A stretch of DNA of 64,000 nucleotides from Telmatactis stephensoni (lineage: Eukaryota; Cnidaria; Anthozoa; Actiniaria; Isophelliidae), in assembly GCA_029948255.1 (NCBI GenBank), contig JALIZF010001816.1:434001-498000 (forward strand), read 5' to 3'. Position 1 is the first letter of the stretch. Every line of letters starts with the position of its first letter. This document shows positions 49,941-59,763 of the stretch, piece by piece. A program made the position numbers and the translations under genes. Under the pieces are notes generated by a model, which saw only the letters and a list, made by a program, of their open reading frames with translations, was not told where the DNA came from and did not search any database.

Positions 49941-49943
49941 TAA

Positions 49944-49951
49944 ATATAAAA
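49944..49951 (+). promoter_or_regulatory. TATA box for the GRF-like gene, left arm
   Basis: ATATAAAA lies 41 bp before the ATG at 49992, between the purine-rich tract and the gene. This close spacing implies a very short leader. Confidence 0.5.
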
Positions 49952-49991
49952 CACGACATTGAGAATTGGGTTAGAAATCAACTGAAGCAGT

Positions 49992-50501
49992 ATGGAGTTT
50001 GTTTGTTTCTGTGGAGAAAAAGCCAAATCTTTTCAGTGTAAAAATGGTGAATCTATTTTTACGTGTGGCCAAGTAGTAGATTTCAAGAAAATGAGAGAGG
50101 TGTTGAAGATGAAAGCCAGTCCCGAAAAAGATCAAGCTCTTCATAAACTTGACCTGGGATGTAACATGAGATTGAAGCGAGACGAACTTTGTTTACTTCA
50201 AGAAAAACTAGACGACATCGTCATCGAAAGAAAACACATTCCAAAGTGTGAACATCAACTCTTTGCCAGACTTGGTATAAGTTCTTCCTTTAGAAACAAC
50301 GAAAGGCTATATTTTTCTTGTAATGTCAAAGTGCCTGATATTCCTTGTTCATACTTTAAATGGTTTGATGAATATGATGATCCAGAACAGTCGAAAAAAT
50401 CCAAACGAAAGTGCCGTGATGAAGAAGAAGAAGAAGAAGAAGAAGAAACCGTGAAATACTCTAAACCCAAACTGTCACGAAAAAAGCAAAAACTTGTGTA
50501 A
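49992..50501 (+). CDS. GRF-like zinc-finger protein, 169 aa (left arm)
   Basis: A single complete exon. The C-terminal half has CEHQLFARLG...NNERLYFSC...CSYFKWFDEYDD (about 84-128), which fits the GRF zinc-finger pattern (paired cysteines, N-x-R-x-(F/Y)-(F/Y)-x-C and C-x-(F/Y)-F-x-W); GRF fingers bind single-stranded nucleic acid in repair and replication proteins. The N-terminus has a second, shorter cysteine set (CFCGEKA...CKNG...TCG). The tail has nine consecutive glutamates and a basic Lys/Arg-rich end that may act as a nuclear signal. A TATA box lies 41 bp upstream and an AATAAA 60 bp downstream, so the unit is compact. No exact relative is recognised; a viral or mobile origin is possible. 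The mirror copy is 62441-62950. Confidence 0.75.
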   Translation: MEFVCFCGEKAKSFQCKNGESIFTCGQVVDFKKMREVLKMKASPEKDQALHKLDLGCNMRLKRDELCLLQEKLDDIVIERKHIPKCEHQLFARLGISSSFRNNERLYFSCNVKVPDIPCSYFKWFDEYDDPEQSKKSKRKCRDEEEEEEEEETVKYSKPKLSRKKQKLV

Positions 50502-50519
50502 CTTCATGATGATACATTT

Positions 50520-50790
50520 TCTTAAATTATACATTTTTAAATTTTTGTTTTTATTCCTTCAATAAAAATATTTTAAACCAACATTCTCTGCTTGATTTAT
50601 AAAATATATGTATTGCAAATAAGCCCAATGAAAAAAAAAAAAAACCAAAATGTTTGTAAATTATATATTTTTTTAAATTTTTGTTATTTCAAACTTATTT
50701 ATTCCTTCAATAAAAATATTTTAAACAAACATTCTCTGGTGGATTTATAAAATATATGTATTGCAATTAAACCCAATGAAAAAAAATATC
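50520..50790 (+). repeat. Tandemly duplicated 3' region with poly(A) signals, left arm
   Basis: Two copies of about 130 bp share CCTTCAATAAAAATATTTTA, ATAAAATATATGTATTGCAA and CCCAATGAAAAAAA. Each carries its own AATAAA (50561 and about 50709). Confidence 0.85.
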
Positions 50791-51434
50791 GAACTTATTA
50801 GACGTGCTTATATTATTGTGCACATGAAATGAAAAAATATTGTATTTGACGAATATCATTTTTTTATAGATCACATTTTCGAAACCACATGCACGGTATT
50901 TAATTAAATAACGCGTTCTTATATCTTGGGTATGAAGCCCAGTGGCCCTTGCAAAATCGATATATTTATATTTATAAATGAAAGTATTTACGAATAGAAA
51001 AGTATGATGATGAAATAAGAAAAGAAAAATTAAAATCCCTTTGGTTCACTTATAAGTTCAGAACTGGAATCCAGAAGGCCATGATAATTCTTGCCTTTTC
51101 CCCACCCCTCACCTCCTCTGTAAGCTGTTAATTCAGCCAGCTAATATTACTTGATTGTAATCAGGAATTGTATTATATCTGTCATCAAGTTCATATAAAG
51201 ATCAGACCACCGGGAGGTTTATCATTGGCATACCGTTATTGACATCAATGAACAAACTGCTAGCTGGTGTCAACAGTATGATGAAATAAGTTTATGGGTG
51301 ACCGTTTGTCAATAAAATACAAAATTAGAAAGAAGAAAAACAAAACAAGAAGCGACTCAGTTTAGAGCAGTCACGGCACCAACCCGTCTGGAAGGTGTTA
51401 GCTTTTCCGCGAGAAGAACTACAAGGTTCGCCAT

Positions 51435-51644
51435 TCATACAGAACTGGCAAAATTAGAAACTGAAGCACCAATGAACAAATCAAACCAATTACTCGTATT
51501 ATTTCTAACGAAAGTGAAAAACTCAGAGATAGCAGTATTGTACGTTCGATCGAGCTCGCCTTTTGTGTACTGATTGCGAAGACTGAACAATGGATTATAT
51601 ACGTATACTTGATTATGATACATAGTCTTGCATAGACAATACAT
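51435..51644 (-). CDS. Hypothetical 69-codon ORF (left arm)
   Basis: ATG to stop on the minus strand with mixed composition (LDRTYNTAISEFFTFVRNNT). An overlapping frame of similar length exists, so assignment is weak. No family is recognised. The mirror is 61299-61508. Confidence 0.3.
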   Translation of the reverse strand: MYCLCKTMYHNQVYVYNPLFSLRNQYTKGELDRTYNTAISEFFTFVRNNTSNWFDLFIGASVSNFASSV

Positions 51645-51702
51645 TTCTTGGCCAAAGCTTTAAAATGTATTTTCCAGCTTCTTGAAAACTATTAGAAATT
51701 TT

Positions 51703-51815
51703 GGAATCCGGAATCCAGCCACTGGAATCCGGAATCCATTGACTAGAATCCGGAATCCGAGCGACTGGGATCCGGAATCCAGGCCATAGGATCCGGAATC
51801 CAGCCTAGTTCCGGA
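51703..51815 (+). repeat. GGAATCCGGAATCCA tandem repeat, left arm
   Basis: About eight half-units of GGAATCC / GGATCC with short variable spacers. Confidence 0.85.
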
Positions 51816-51824
51816 TTACCTTAC

Positions 51825-52106
51825 ATGGGGCGAAGAAAAGCTTTGAAAGATGTAACGCCACCAGTCAGTGGTTTTGAAATGTTAAAATACGATCGCTTGG
51901 ACCGGTATTATGTCATTTTAAAAACTGTGTCAGGAATCAAGAAACTGAAAAAATCTCTTATAAATGAATGGAGAAAATCAAATGTAGAGAAATGGACTGA
52001 TTTTATCGTTGTAATGATAAATAAAGTGTTTGAAGTGAAATCAACTGTTGTCTCTGTGTGTGTTTTTTTGTTTTTTTTAATTTTTATTTTCAATGATAAA
52101 ACATAA
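51825..52106 (+). CDS. Hypothetical 93-codon ORF (left arm)
   Basis: The N-terminal 70 residues are lysine- and aspartate-rich and look helical (DRYYVILKTVSGIKKLKKSL); the last 20 are hydrophobic because the frame enters a T-run. It starts right after the GGAATCC repeat. No family is recognised. The mirror is 60837-61118. Confidence 0.35.
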   Translation: MGRRKALKDVTPPVSGFEMLKYDRLDRYYVILKTVSGIKKLKKSLINEWRKSNVEKWTDFIVVMINKVFEVKSTVVSVCVFLFFLIFIFNDKT

Positions 52107-53179
52107 GGCGCAACAGATAAAAAAATAAATAGTCGGATAATTTAAAATCGTCTGGAAAATTACTAGTATAAGAAATATGAAATGGCTGAAATTTTCGGAA
52201 TTCTATTAGAATACCGATAAATAAGCGTGAGTTGAACTAGAGAATCATCTTTTTAATAGTGTTTTAAAAATAGTTTACAGTAAGAAAGCAAATATTTCTT
52301 TCTGATCATAGTCCGATTTCTGTTTGGTTTGAATCATCAATACCTCATTTTCCTGATAGAAAATTGCCCATACATTTGGAACATTTGCTCTTTTCGGTGC
52401 CAACCTCTCTCTTTTTAAGAAATTTATACCAGTTAGCTCAAAATATAATGATTACAGCGTGTAAGCAATGTTTTAGGTATAGTATTATTATTTCCACGTT
52501 ATAAAATCAAATTCGATACATTAGCCAAATATTACGTCACTTGACCATGTGCGTGCACACAGAAGAAAGGTTCTTCATTACCTTATGAGTAGTCATTGTT
52601 ATATAATTGCCACCATCCTCTTCATTTTGTGCGCACAACATCCTAATGGCTCGGTAAATCTACTTTTCTTTAGCTTCTCGAGGCTATGAATCTTTGGATG
52701 TCTTCAGAGGCGATACCCAACCGTTAGAACGAACATAAAAATCATCGAAAGTTCGGTACTAAATTTGAACGGATTCCCGTGAATCATGCATGTATCATTC
52801 AGCAAAGCATGGGGTTTTCAAAACCGCTTCTGTTTTTTGACAGGTTCGTTTCTGTTTTATTTCAAAGAGAGCCAGCTTTCTAGCTTGACCCCGGTTCTGT
52901 CACGCATTTTCTCTTGTAAAAAGCATTCAATTGTATACAATGAACTCGAAAAGTATGGTACGTGAATTTTTGAAATAGAATTCCATCAAAACCATAAAAT
53001 ACAGTCTGTGAAGATTTGAATTAACTGTATCCACTTCTGTTTTTGTCTAGATAGAAAAAAAAATCCAAAAACCGTGTTTTTGCCTGAGACCTTATTTGTA
53101 TGCCCTTACATAGGCGTGAGATTAAAATAGTATAGCTGACTATTTGTCAGATTCTCTTCGATGGATAGTGACATTTCTA
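52107..53179. other. Left-arm DNA without a gene
   Basis: No supported ORF or repeat; it may include the decayed 5' part of the LINE that follows. Confidence 0.4.
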
Positions 53180-54680
53180 AACTCAACCTAAATTCTCTTA
53201 AATCAATTTCTGTTGAACCTTTTCAAAATGCCAGGAAGTCTACACAGGTTAAAACACATATTGATAATTTTTTATCGAGAGATTTTTTATGAAAGGAATT
53301 TTGAAAATAGAGAGGAAGCTATTCATCTTGTTGAAGAAATGATCAATTTTTACTACATCTTCATCTATGTCGCTTCACTTAAGACACTAGTTAAACAAAA
53401 CAAGAAGCTAAGAAGAAATCGCAAAAAAAATATGCCATGAAAAGTGGTTCGACCTCGATTGTAAAAAGGCAAGAAAAGAACTGAGAAACCGGTCAAATCA
53501 AAAGCATTCAGATCCATCTGATCCTTGTTTGAGGTAATTATACCACCATAAATTAAAAAGTTTCAAAAACTTCTTAAGATAAAAAATATATATATAATAA
53601 TTTTCACAGAGATAAATTACAGGAGCTCCATAATAATTTTGAAAATTCAAAATTTTGGAAGATACTAAAATCAGCTAATAAAGAAATTCAAGAGGAACCT
53701 ATCATTTCACGAACTACATCAAAAAACAAAAACCATCCTTAACAAAGGATCAGATGACCATAGTAAACAACTTACCACAATTAGAGGAAAATTCCAACCA
53801 AATGATATTCTTAATTCTCCAATCACCGATGAAGAAATACGTTCTTGTGTAAAATTGTTAAAAAAATAACAAAGCTACTGCATCGGATAAGATTAAGAAT
53901 GAGATGATTCGACAAAGTATAGATAATGTGTGTGCAGTTTATATGAAATTGTATAATAGATACTTAATTTGGGGATCTTTCCAGATAAATGGTGTGTTGG
54001 ATCTTTAACACCGATCTTTAAAAGTGGTAATGTATCTGATAGCTTTTATAGCGGGATATATGTATCGACTTGTTTGGGGAAATTTTTCACTTTGATTCTT
54101 TATCAGTGACTTTTTACATAATTCTCAAATCGGTTTTATGCCTGGACATCGAACATCTGACCATATCTTTTCTTTTCGCACTATTATCGATAGGTACTGC
54201 AAATAAAGGCAAAATCTACGCCTGCTTCATAGATTTCAAAAAAGCGTTTGATTCGGTTTGGCAAGATGGTTTATTGACTCGATTATTACAGAACAATATC
54301 AACGGTAATTTTTATTCGCTGATAAAAACTTGTACTTTAAATCAAAATGTTTCATCAAATTAGGTTCTAAACGTACAAAAAACGTTTGACTATACTCGTG
54401 GTGTTCGACAAGGGTGTATACTGAGTCCCTTATTATTATTTAATTTATATCTTAATGAATTATCCTTACAACTTGATTATACTATAAGAACAGATCCCAT
54501 AATTCTTCCGAATAATACAAGACTCACTTTCCTTTTGTATGTTGGCAGATGATCTTGTTTTACTGTCGAAATCAAAGGAAGGTTTACAAAATTGTATCAA
54601 CACTGCTGGAAATTTTTGTTCTGAGTGGCAAATGATTAATAAACTGTCAATACATGCATCTGAGATGCGTTAAGCCACGC
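53180..54680 (+). pseudogene. Decayed LINE (left arm)
   Basis: Broken plus-strand frames read as the linker and RT of a non-LTR element: KKARKELRNRSNQKHSDPS-like near 53460, ACFIDFKKAFDSVWQDGLL (54210-54275, motif A), TRGVRQGCILSPLLFNLYL (54395-54460, motif B) and LADDLVLLSKSKEGL (54545-54590, motif C). Stops and frameshifts separate them. The mirror copy at 58263-59763 has the same lesions. Confidence 0.88.
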
Positions 54681-54775
54681 ATCAAAGACATGACGGTGAA
54701 GATGATAAGAATGTAGGACTCAGTAGTCGACAAGTGTTGTTTGTATTCAGGGTTTATTTACTTTTAATAAAAGAA

Positions 54776-54781
54776 TTTATT
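54776..54781 (-). terminator. Fic gene poly(A) signal overlapping the stop codon (left arm)
   Basis: The minus strand reads CAATAAATT, in which TAA is the stop codon and AATAAA the signal. A second AATAAA lies about 20 bp further on. Confidence 0.55.
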
Positions 54782-55565
54782 GAACAGTGGTGTATTCCTT
54801 ACAACCTTCTCCTAAAGCATGCAACATATTTAACTCTAAGTTTTTGAAATCTAGATTTAGACGAATATTCGATAAAAGCTTACACCAAGATTTATATTCT
54901 TGATTACTGTCCTTGCTATGTAGTTCTTCTTTACTATACCAAAATAATGGAGTTGGAAAAGGGAAGCCATAAGCTTCCATGATATAAGTATATAACAACC
55001 TAGCCATTCTTCCATTACCATCACCGAACGGATGTACTTGTAGAAATTTATAGACAAACCATGACGTTAAGTGAATTAGACTTTCAAGAGGTTTCACTTT
55101 ATCAGTTCTACTTTCACGCTCAATTGCGTCCAATCGACGATTAAATTCGTCGATCAATACTTGCATGGTTTGTTCAATGTCATTGCAGGTGACATAATAG
55201 TGTATCGTTCCTTGAAATTCGGTGATCCGTTCTTTCACACAGCTGTATTGTCCCACAGTACATAAATGACTGCGATGGCTCATCAGTATTTTATGAACTT
55301 CGCATATGAGATTGTTGTCCAACAGCCCAATTTCTAATGAAGCCAGTCTCTGAAGATGACGATAGGCTTTGATGAACCCAACTGTATCTCGATAGTCTAA
55401 AGTGTGATTGGTATCATCAACTCCGTGGTATATGATTTGATAGACAGTTTCCTCATCCACGAGTCCTACATTTTCTTGCTTTAGACATTGACACACGTAA
55501 AGAGCCCATGTTTTACACTGTTTCTTATAGTGTGCGTCAAGCATACTTTCGGTATAATGGCTCAT
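54777..55565 (-). CDS. Fic-domain protein (probable AMPylator), 262 aa (left arm)
   Basis: Fic enzymes usually transfer AMP from ATP to hydroxyl side chains; some bacterial members modify Rho GTPases and metazoan FICD modifies BiP. The motif HPFGDGNGRMAR (residues 178-189) matches HPFx(D/E)GNGRxxR in full, with catalytic His178, so activity is plausible. The N-terminal helical region has EVHKILMSH...VGQYSCV (about 89-110), typical of the fold. I find no TPR repeat, no membrane anchor and no clear (S/T)xxxE(G/N) inhibitory helix, unlike FICD (about 458 residues). It is intronless; its ATG lies 21 bp after the stop of the 71-codon ORF, and its stop overlaps the poly(A) signal. This compactness is unusual for a host gene. 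Mirror: 57378-58166. Confidence 0.87.
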   Translation of the reverse strand: MSHYTESMLDAHYKKQCKTWALYVCQCLKQENVGLVDEETVYQIIYHGVDDTNHTLDYRDTVGFIKAYRHLQRLASLEIGLLDNNLICEVHKILMSHRSHLCTVGQYSCVKERITEFQGTIHYYVTCNDIEQTMQVLIDEFNRRLDAIERESRTDKVKPLESLIHLTSWFVYKFLQVHPFGDGNGRMARLLYTYIMEAYGFPFPTPLFWYSKEELHSKDSNQEYKSWCKLLSNIRLNLDFKNLELNMLHALGEGCKEYTTVQ

Positions 55566-55586
55566 CTTTTGACTGAATATAACATC

Positions 55587-55802
55587 TCAAGACCCTGTCT
55601 TTTTATGATATTCAAATACGTCTTCTTGTTGTTTCTGCAAGCCTGTTAGTTTCTTTTGACGCTGTTGCTCTTTTAAGGGAACACCACCAAACATGCTCGA
55701 TCCGTACGATGTAACACCGTTTTGTTGTCCCACTTTGAATGTAAGCTCTGCGAACCAGTGAGGATGAAGTGACTTGCATGAGAAGTTTATCCTAACATCC
55801 AT
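55587..55802 (-). CDS. Small ORF upstream of Fic, 71 aa (left arm)
   Basis: ATG to stop, with CKSLHPHWFAELTFKVGQQN, a Ser/Gly-rich centre and a Gln/Lys-rich helical end (KEQQRQKKLTGLQKQQEDVF). No family is recognised. It lies between the tRNA-Tyr gene and Fic on the same strand, 21 bp from Fic, so the two may share a transcript. Mirror: 57141-57356. Confidence 0.5.
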   Translation of the reverse strand: MDVRINFSCKSLHPHWFAELTFKVGQQNGVTSYGSSMFGGVPLKEQQRQKKLTGLQKQQEDVFEYHKKTGS

Positions 55803-55855
55803 AACTACTTGATGATAGAATTACGAAAACAAGTTGAGTGTTTTGCAAAAAGTAA

Positions 55856-55928
55856 TCCCTGCAGCCGGATTCGAACCGACGACCTCGAGAACTACAGTCT
55901 CGCGCTCTAACCACTGAGCTATGAAGGG
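55856..55928 (-). tRNA. tRNA-Tyr (GTA), intronless (left arm)
   Basis: 73 nt with acceptor CCCTTCA/TGCAGGG (one mismatch), A box TAGCTCAGTGG, anticodon stem CGAGA/TCTCG with loop CTGTAGT (GTA), B box GGTTCGAATCC and discriminator A. A T-run follows. C1-G72 is the eukaryotic tyrosine identity. No intron is present. Mirror: 57015-57087. Confidence 0.85.
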
Positions 55929-56009
55929 AACTATGAGTTAGAGGTAGCACACTTTTAACTTTTATTTTTAGAACAAGGTTTTGCTGACCTCGTTACTATT
56001 TTTATCACC

Positions 56010-56258
56010 ATGAACAAGAACGATGTATATAAGAAAGAAACTGTTAAAAAAGTTTTCATTCTCAGTAACAAGATGAACAGAAAAACATTGACGAAAAAAT
56101 TGTTCGTCTCAACGTATGCGGTGGGAGTGTGTAGAAATCTCAATGAAATCGATGTAAAACACTGTTGTGGTTGCATTCAAAACAGAAATACAGAATGTCT
56201 GATGCTATCAGAAGACAAGAAAATAGAGGTTCATATGATCGAGCATATAGAACCGTGA
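56010..56258 (+). CDS. Hypothetical 82-codon ORF with CCGC motif (left arm)
   Basis: ATG to stop, basic N-terminus (NKNDVYKKETVKKVF) and a cysteine-containing C-terminal half (VGVCRNL...KHCCGCIQNRNTECLML). The cysteines could bind a metal. It points to the palindrome centre and ends 32 bp before the spacer. No family is recognised. Mirror: 56685-56933. Confidence 0.45.
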   Translation: MNKNDVYKKETVKKVFILSNKMNRKTLTKKLFVSTYAVGVCRNLNEIDVKHCCGCIQNRNTECLMLSEDKKIEVHMIEHIEP

Positions 56259-56290
56259 GTGTGGAGAAAGTGATTGGAAAGGTGATGGAC

Positions 56291-56652
56291 CTAATAAAGC
56301 CATTTCAACTCACAATTGAGGTAGAAGCGGAGCTGTGTTGTTGGATGGAAAACAAACTGATCTTTGAAGTGTACCAAAAGATAAAGGACACTGTTAAGAT
56401 TATACGAATGTACTAAAAACAAGAACAAACAAACTGAAAACCTGAAGTCAAAGTATTTTTGCTGATGTGAAGTCAATTCTATTTTCATCGATGATGACAC
56501 AATGATGACCTCTCTGGTATATAGAAGCTCGAATCAATCAGTTTGAAGATGCGTTTCGCTCAAAGCGTCACCTTGAAAGACGACAAAGTTATCATGACAG
56601 TGACAGACGAACCTGAAATGGTTGGACGAATCAAAGTTCGCCGCATTCTGAT
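56291..56652. other. Unique 362-bp spacer at the palindrome centre
   Basis: The only part of the palindrome without a mirror. Its left side keeps a frame (IEVEAELCCWMENKLIFEVY) to a stop at 56416 and its right side one from 56543 (MRFAQSVTLKDDKVIMTVTD). Both look more coding-like than random, but neither is supported by a family. Confidence 0.6.
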
Positions 56653-56684
56653 GTCCATCACCTTTCCAATCACTTTCTCCACAC

Positions 56685-56933
56685 TCACGGTTCTATATGC
56701 TCGATCATATGAACCTCTATTTTCTTGTCTTCTGATAGCATCAGACATTCTGTATTTCTGTTTTGAATGCAACCACAACAGTGTTTTACATCGATTTCAT
56801 TGAGATTTCTACACACTCCCACCGCATACGTTGAGACGAACAATTTTTTCGTCAATGTTTTTCTGTTCATCTTGTTACTGAGAATGAAAACTTTTTTAAC
56901 AGTTTCTTTCTTATATACATCGTTCTTGTTCAT
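56685..56933 (-). CDS. Hypothetical 82-codon ORF with CCGC motif (right arm)
   Basis: Mirror of 56010-56258, same sequence, pointing to the centre. Confidence 0.45.
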   Translation of the reverse strand: MNKNDVYKKETVKKVFILSNKMNRKTLTKKLFVSTYAVGVCRNLNEIDVKHCCGCIQNRNTECLMLSEDKKIEVHMIEHIEP

Positions 56934-57014
56934 GGTGATAAAAATAGTAACGAGGTCAGCAAAACCTTGTTCTAAAAATAAAAGTTAAAAGTGTGCTACC
57001 TCTAACTCATATTT

Positions 57015-57087
57015 CCCTTCATAGCTCAGTGGTTAGAGCGCGAGACTGTAGTTCTCGAGGTCGTCGGTTCGAATCCGGCTGCAGGGA
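57015..57087 (+). tRNA. tRNA-Tyr (GTA), intronless (right arm)
   Basis: Mirror of 55856-55928, identical over its 73 nt. The one substitution seen between arms (57012) lies 3 bp upstream of the tRNA. Confidence 0.85.
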
Positions 57088-57140
57088 TTACTTTTTGCAA
57101 AACACTCAACTTGTTTTCGTAATTCTATCATCAAGTAGTT

Positions 57141-57356
57141 ATGGATGTTAGGATAAACTTCTCATGCAAGTCACTTCATCCTCACTGGTTCGCAGAGCTT
57201 ACATTCAAAGTGGGACAACAAAACGGTGTTACATCGTACGGATCGAGCATGTTTGGTGGTGTTCCCTTAAAAGAGCAACAGCGTCAAAAGAAACTAACAG
57301 GCTTGCAGAAACAACAAGAAGACGTATTTGAATATCATAAAAAGACAGGGTCTTGA
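57141..57356 (+). CDS. Small ORF upstream of Fic, 71 aa (right arm)
   Basis: Mirror of 55587-55802, identical protein; same 21-bp gap to Fic. Confidence 0.5.
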   Translation: MDVRINFSCKSLHPHWFAELTFKVGQQNGVTSYGSSMFGGVPLKEQQRQKKLTGLQKQQEDVFEYHKKTGS

Positions 57357-57377
57357 GATGTTATATTCAGTCAAAAG

Positions 57378-58166
57378 ATGAGCCATTATACCGAAAGTAT
57401 GCTTGACGCACACTATAAGAAACAGTGTAAAACATGGGCTCTTTACGTGTGTCAATGTCTAAAGCAAGAAAATGTAGGACTCGTGGATGAGGAAACTGTC
57501 TATCAAATCATATACCACGGAGTTGATGATACCAATCACACTTTAGACTATCGAGATACAGTTGGGTTCATCAAAGCCTATCGTCATCTTCAGAGACTGG
57601 CTTCATTAGAAATTGGGCTGTTGGACAACAATCTCATATGCGAAGTTCATAAAATACTGATGAGCCATCGCAGTCATTTATGTACTGTGGGACAATACAG
57701 CTGTGTGAAAGAACGGATCACCGAATTTCAAGGAACGATACACTATTATGTCACCTGCAATGACATTGAACAAACCATGCAAGTATTGATCGACGAATTT
57801 AATCGTCGATTGGACGCAATTGAGCGTGAAAGTAGAACTGATAAAGTGAAACCTCTTGAAAGTCTAATTCACTTAACGTCATGGTTTGTCTATAAATTTC
57901 TACAAGTACATCCGTTCGGTGATGGTAATGGAAGAATGGCTAGGTTGTTATATACTTATATCATGGAAGCTTATGGCTTCCCTTTTCCAACTCCATTATT
58001 TTGGTATAGTAAAGAAGAACTACATAGCAAGGACAGTAATCAAGAATATAAATCTTGGTGTAAGCTTTTATCGAATATTCGTCTAAATCTAGATTTCAAA
58101 AACTTAGAGTTAAATATGTTGCATGCTTTAGGAGAAGGTTGTAAGGAATACACCACTGTTCAATAA
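57378..58166 (+). CDS. Fic-domain protein (probable AMPylator), 262 aa (right arm)
   Basis: Mirror of 54777-55565 with an identical translation, including HPFGDGNGRMAR at 178-189. Of the two copies this is the one that points towards the Rho-like GTPase beyond the right arm, about 5.4 kb away. Confidence 0.87.
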   Translation: MSHYTESMLDAHYKKQCKTWALYVCQCLKQENVGLVDEETVYQIIYHGVDDTNHTLDYRDTVGFIKAYRHLQRLASLEIGLLDNNLICEVHKILMSHRSHLCTVGQYSCVKERITEFQGTIHYYVTCNDIEQTMQVLIDEFNRRLDAIERESRTDKVKPLESLIHLTSWFVYKFLQVHPFGDGNGRMARLLYTYIMEAYGFPFPTPLFWYSKEELHSKDSNQEYKSWCKLLSNIRLNLDFKNLELNMLHALGEGCKEYTTVQ

Positions 58167-58167
58167 A
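58162..58167 (+). terminator. Fic gene poly(A) signal overlapping the stop codon (right arm)
   Basis: AATAAA contains the TAA stop (58164-58166). A second AATAAA lies at 58185-58190. Confidence 0.55.
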
Positions 58168-58262
58168 TTCTTTTATTAAAAGTAAATAAACCCTGAATAC
58201 AAACAACACTTGTCGACTACTGAGTCCTACATTCTTATCATCTTCACCGTCATGTCTTTGAT

Positions 58263-59763
58263 GCGTGGCTTAACGCATCTCAGATGCATGTATTGACAGT
58301 TTATTAATCATTTGCCACTCAGAACAAAAATTTCCAGCAGTGTTGATACAATTTTGTAAACCTTCCTTTGATTTCGACAGTAAAACAAGATCATCTGCCA
58401 ACATACAAAAGGAAAGTGAGTCTTGTATTATTCGGAAGAATTATGGGATCTGTTCTTATAGTATAATCAAGTTGTAAGGATAATTCATTAAGATATAAAT
58501 TAAATAATAATAAGGGACTCAGTATACACCCTTGTCGAACACCACGAGTATAGTCAAACGTTTTTTGTACGTTTAGAACCTAATTTGATGAAACATTTTG
58601 ATTTAAAGTACAAGTTTTTATCAGCGAATAAAAATTACCGTTGATATTGTTCTGTAATAATCGAGTCAATAAACCATCTTGCCAAACCGAATCAAACGCT
58701 TTTTTGAAATCTATGAAGCAGGCGTAGATTTTGCCTTTATTTGCAGTACCTATCGATAATAGTGCGAAAAGAAAAGATATGGTCAGATGTTCGATGTCCA
58801 GGCATAAAACCGATTTGAGAATTATGTAAAAAGTCACTGATAAAGAATCAAAGTGAAAAATTTCCCCAAACAAGTCGATACATATATCCCGCTATAAAAG
58901 CTATCAGATACATTACCACTTTTAAAGATCGGTGTTAAAGATCCAACACACCATTTATCTGGAAAGATCCCCAAATTAAGTATCTATTATACAATTTCAT
59001 ATAAACTGCACACACATTATCTATACTTTGTCGAATCATCTCATTCTTAATCTTATCCGATGCAGTAGCTTTGTTATTTTTTTAACAATTTTACACAAGA
59101 ACGTATTTCTTCATCGGTGATTGGAGAATTAAGAATATCATTTGGTTGGAATTTTCCTCTAATTGTGGTAAGTTGTTTACTATGGTCATCTGATCCTTTG
59201 TTAAGGATGGTTTTTGTTTTTTGATGTAGTTCGTGAAATGATAGGTTCCTCTTGAATTTCTTTATTAGCTGATTTTAGTATCTTCCAAAATTTTGAATTT
59301 TCAAAATTATTATGGAGCTCCTGTAATTTATCTCTGTGAAAATTATTATATATATATTTTTTATCTTAAGAAGTTTTTGAAACTTTTTAATTTATGGTGG
59401 TATAATTACCTCAAACAAGGATCAGATGGATCTGAATGCTTTTGATTTGACCGGTTTCTCAGTTCTTTTCTTGCCTTTTTACAATCGAGGTCGAACCACT
59501 TTTCATGGCATATTTTTTTTGCGATTTCTTCTTAGCTTCTTGTTTTGTTTAACTAGTGTCTTAAGTGAAGCGACATAGATGAAGATGTAGTAAAAATTGA
59601 TCATTTCTTCAACAAGATGAATAGCTTCCTCTCTATTTTCAAAATTCCTTTCATAAAAAATCTCTCGATAAAAAATTATCAATATGTGTTTTAACCTGTG
59701 TAGACTTCCTGGCATTTTGAAAAGGTTCAACAGAAATTGATTTAAGAGAATTTAGGTTGAGTT
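58263..59763 (-). pseudogene. Decayed LINE (right arm)
   Basis: Mirror of 53180-54680; the same stops and frameshifts separate motifs A, B and C. Confidence 0.88.
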
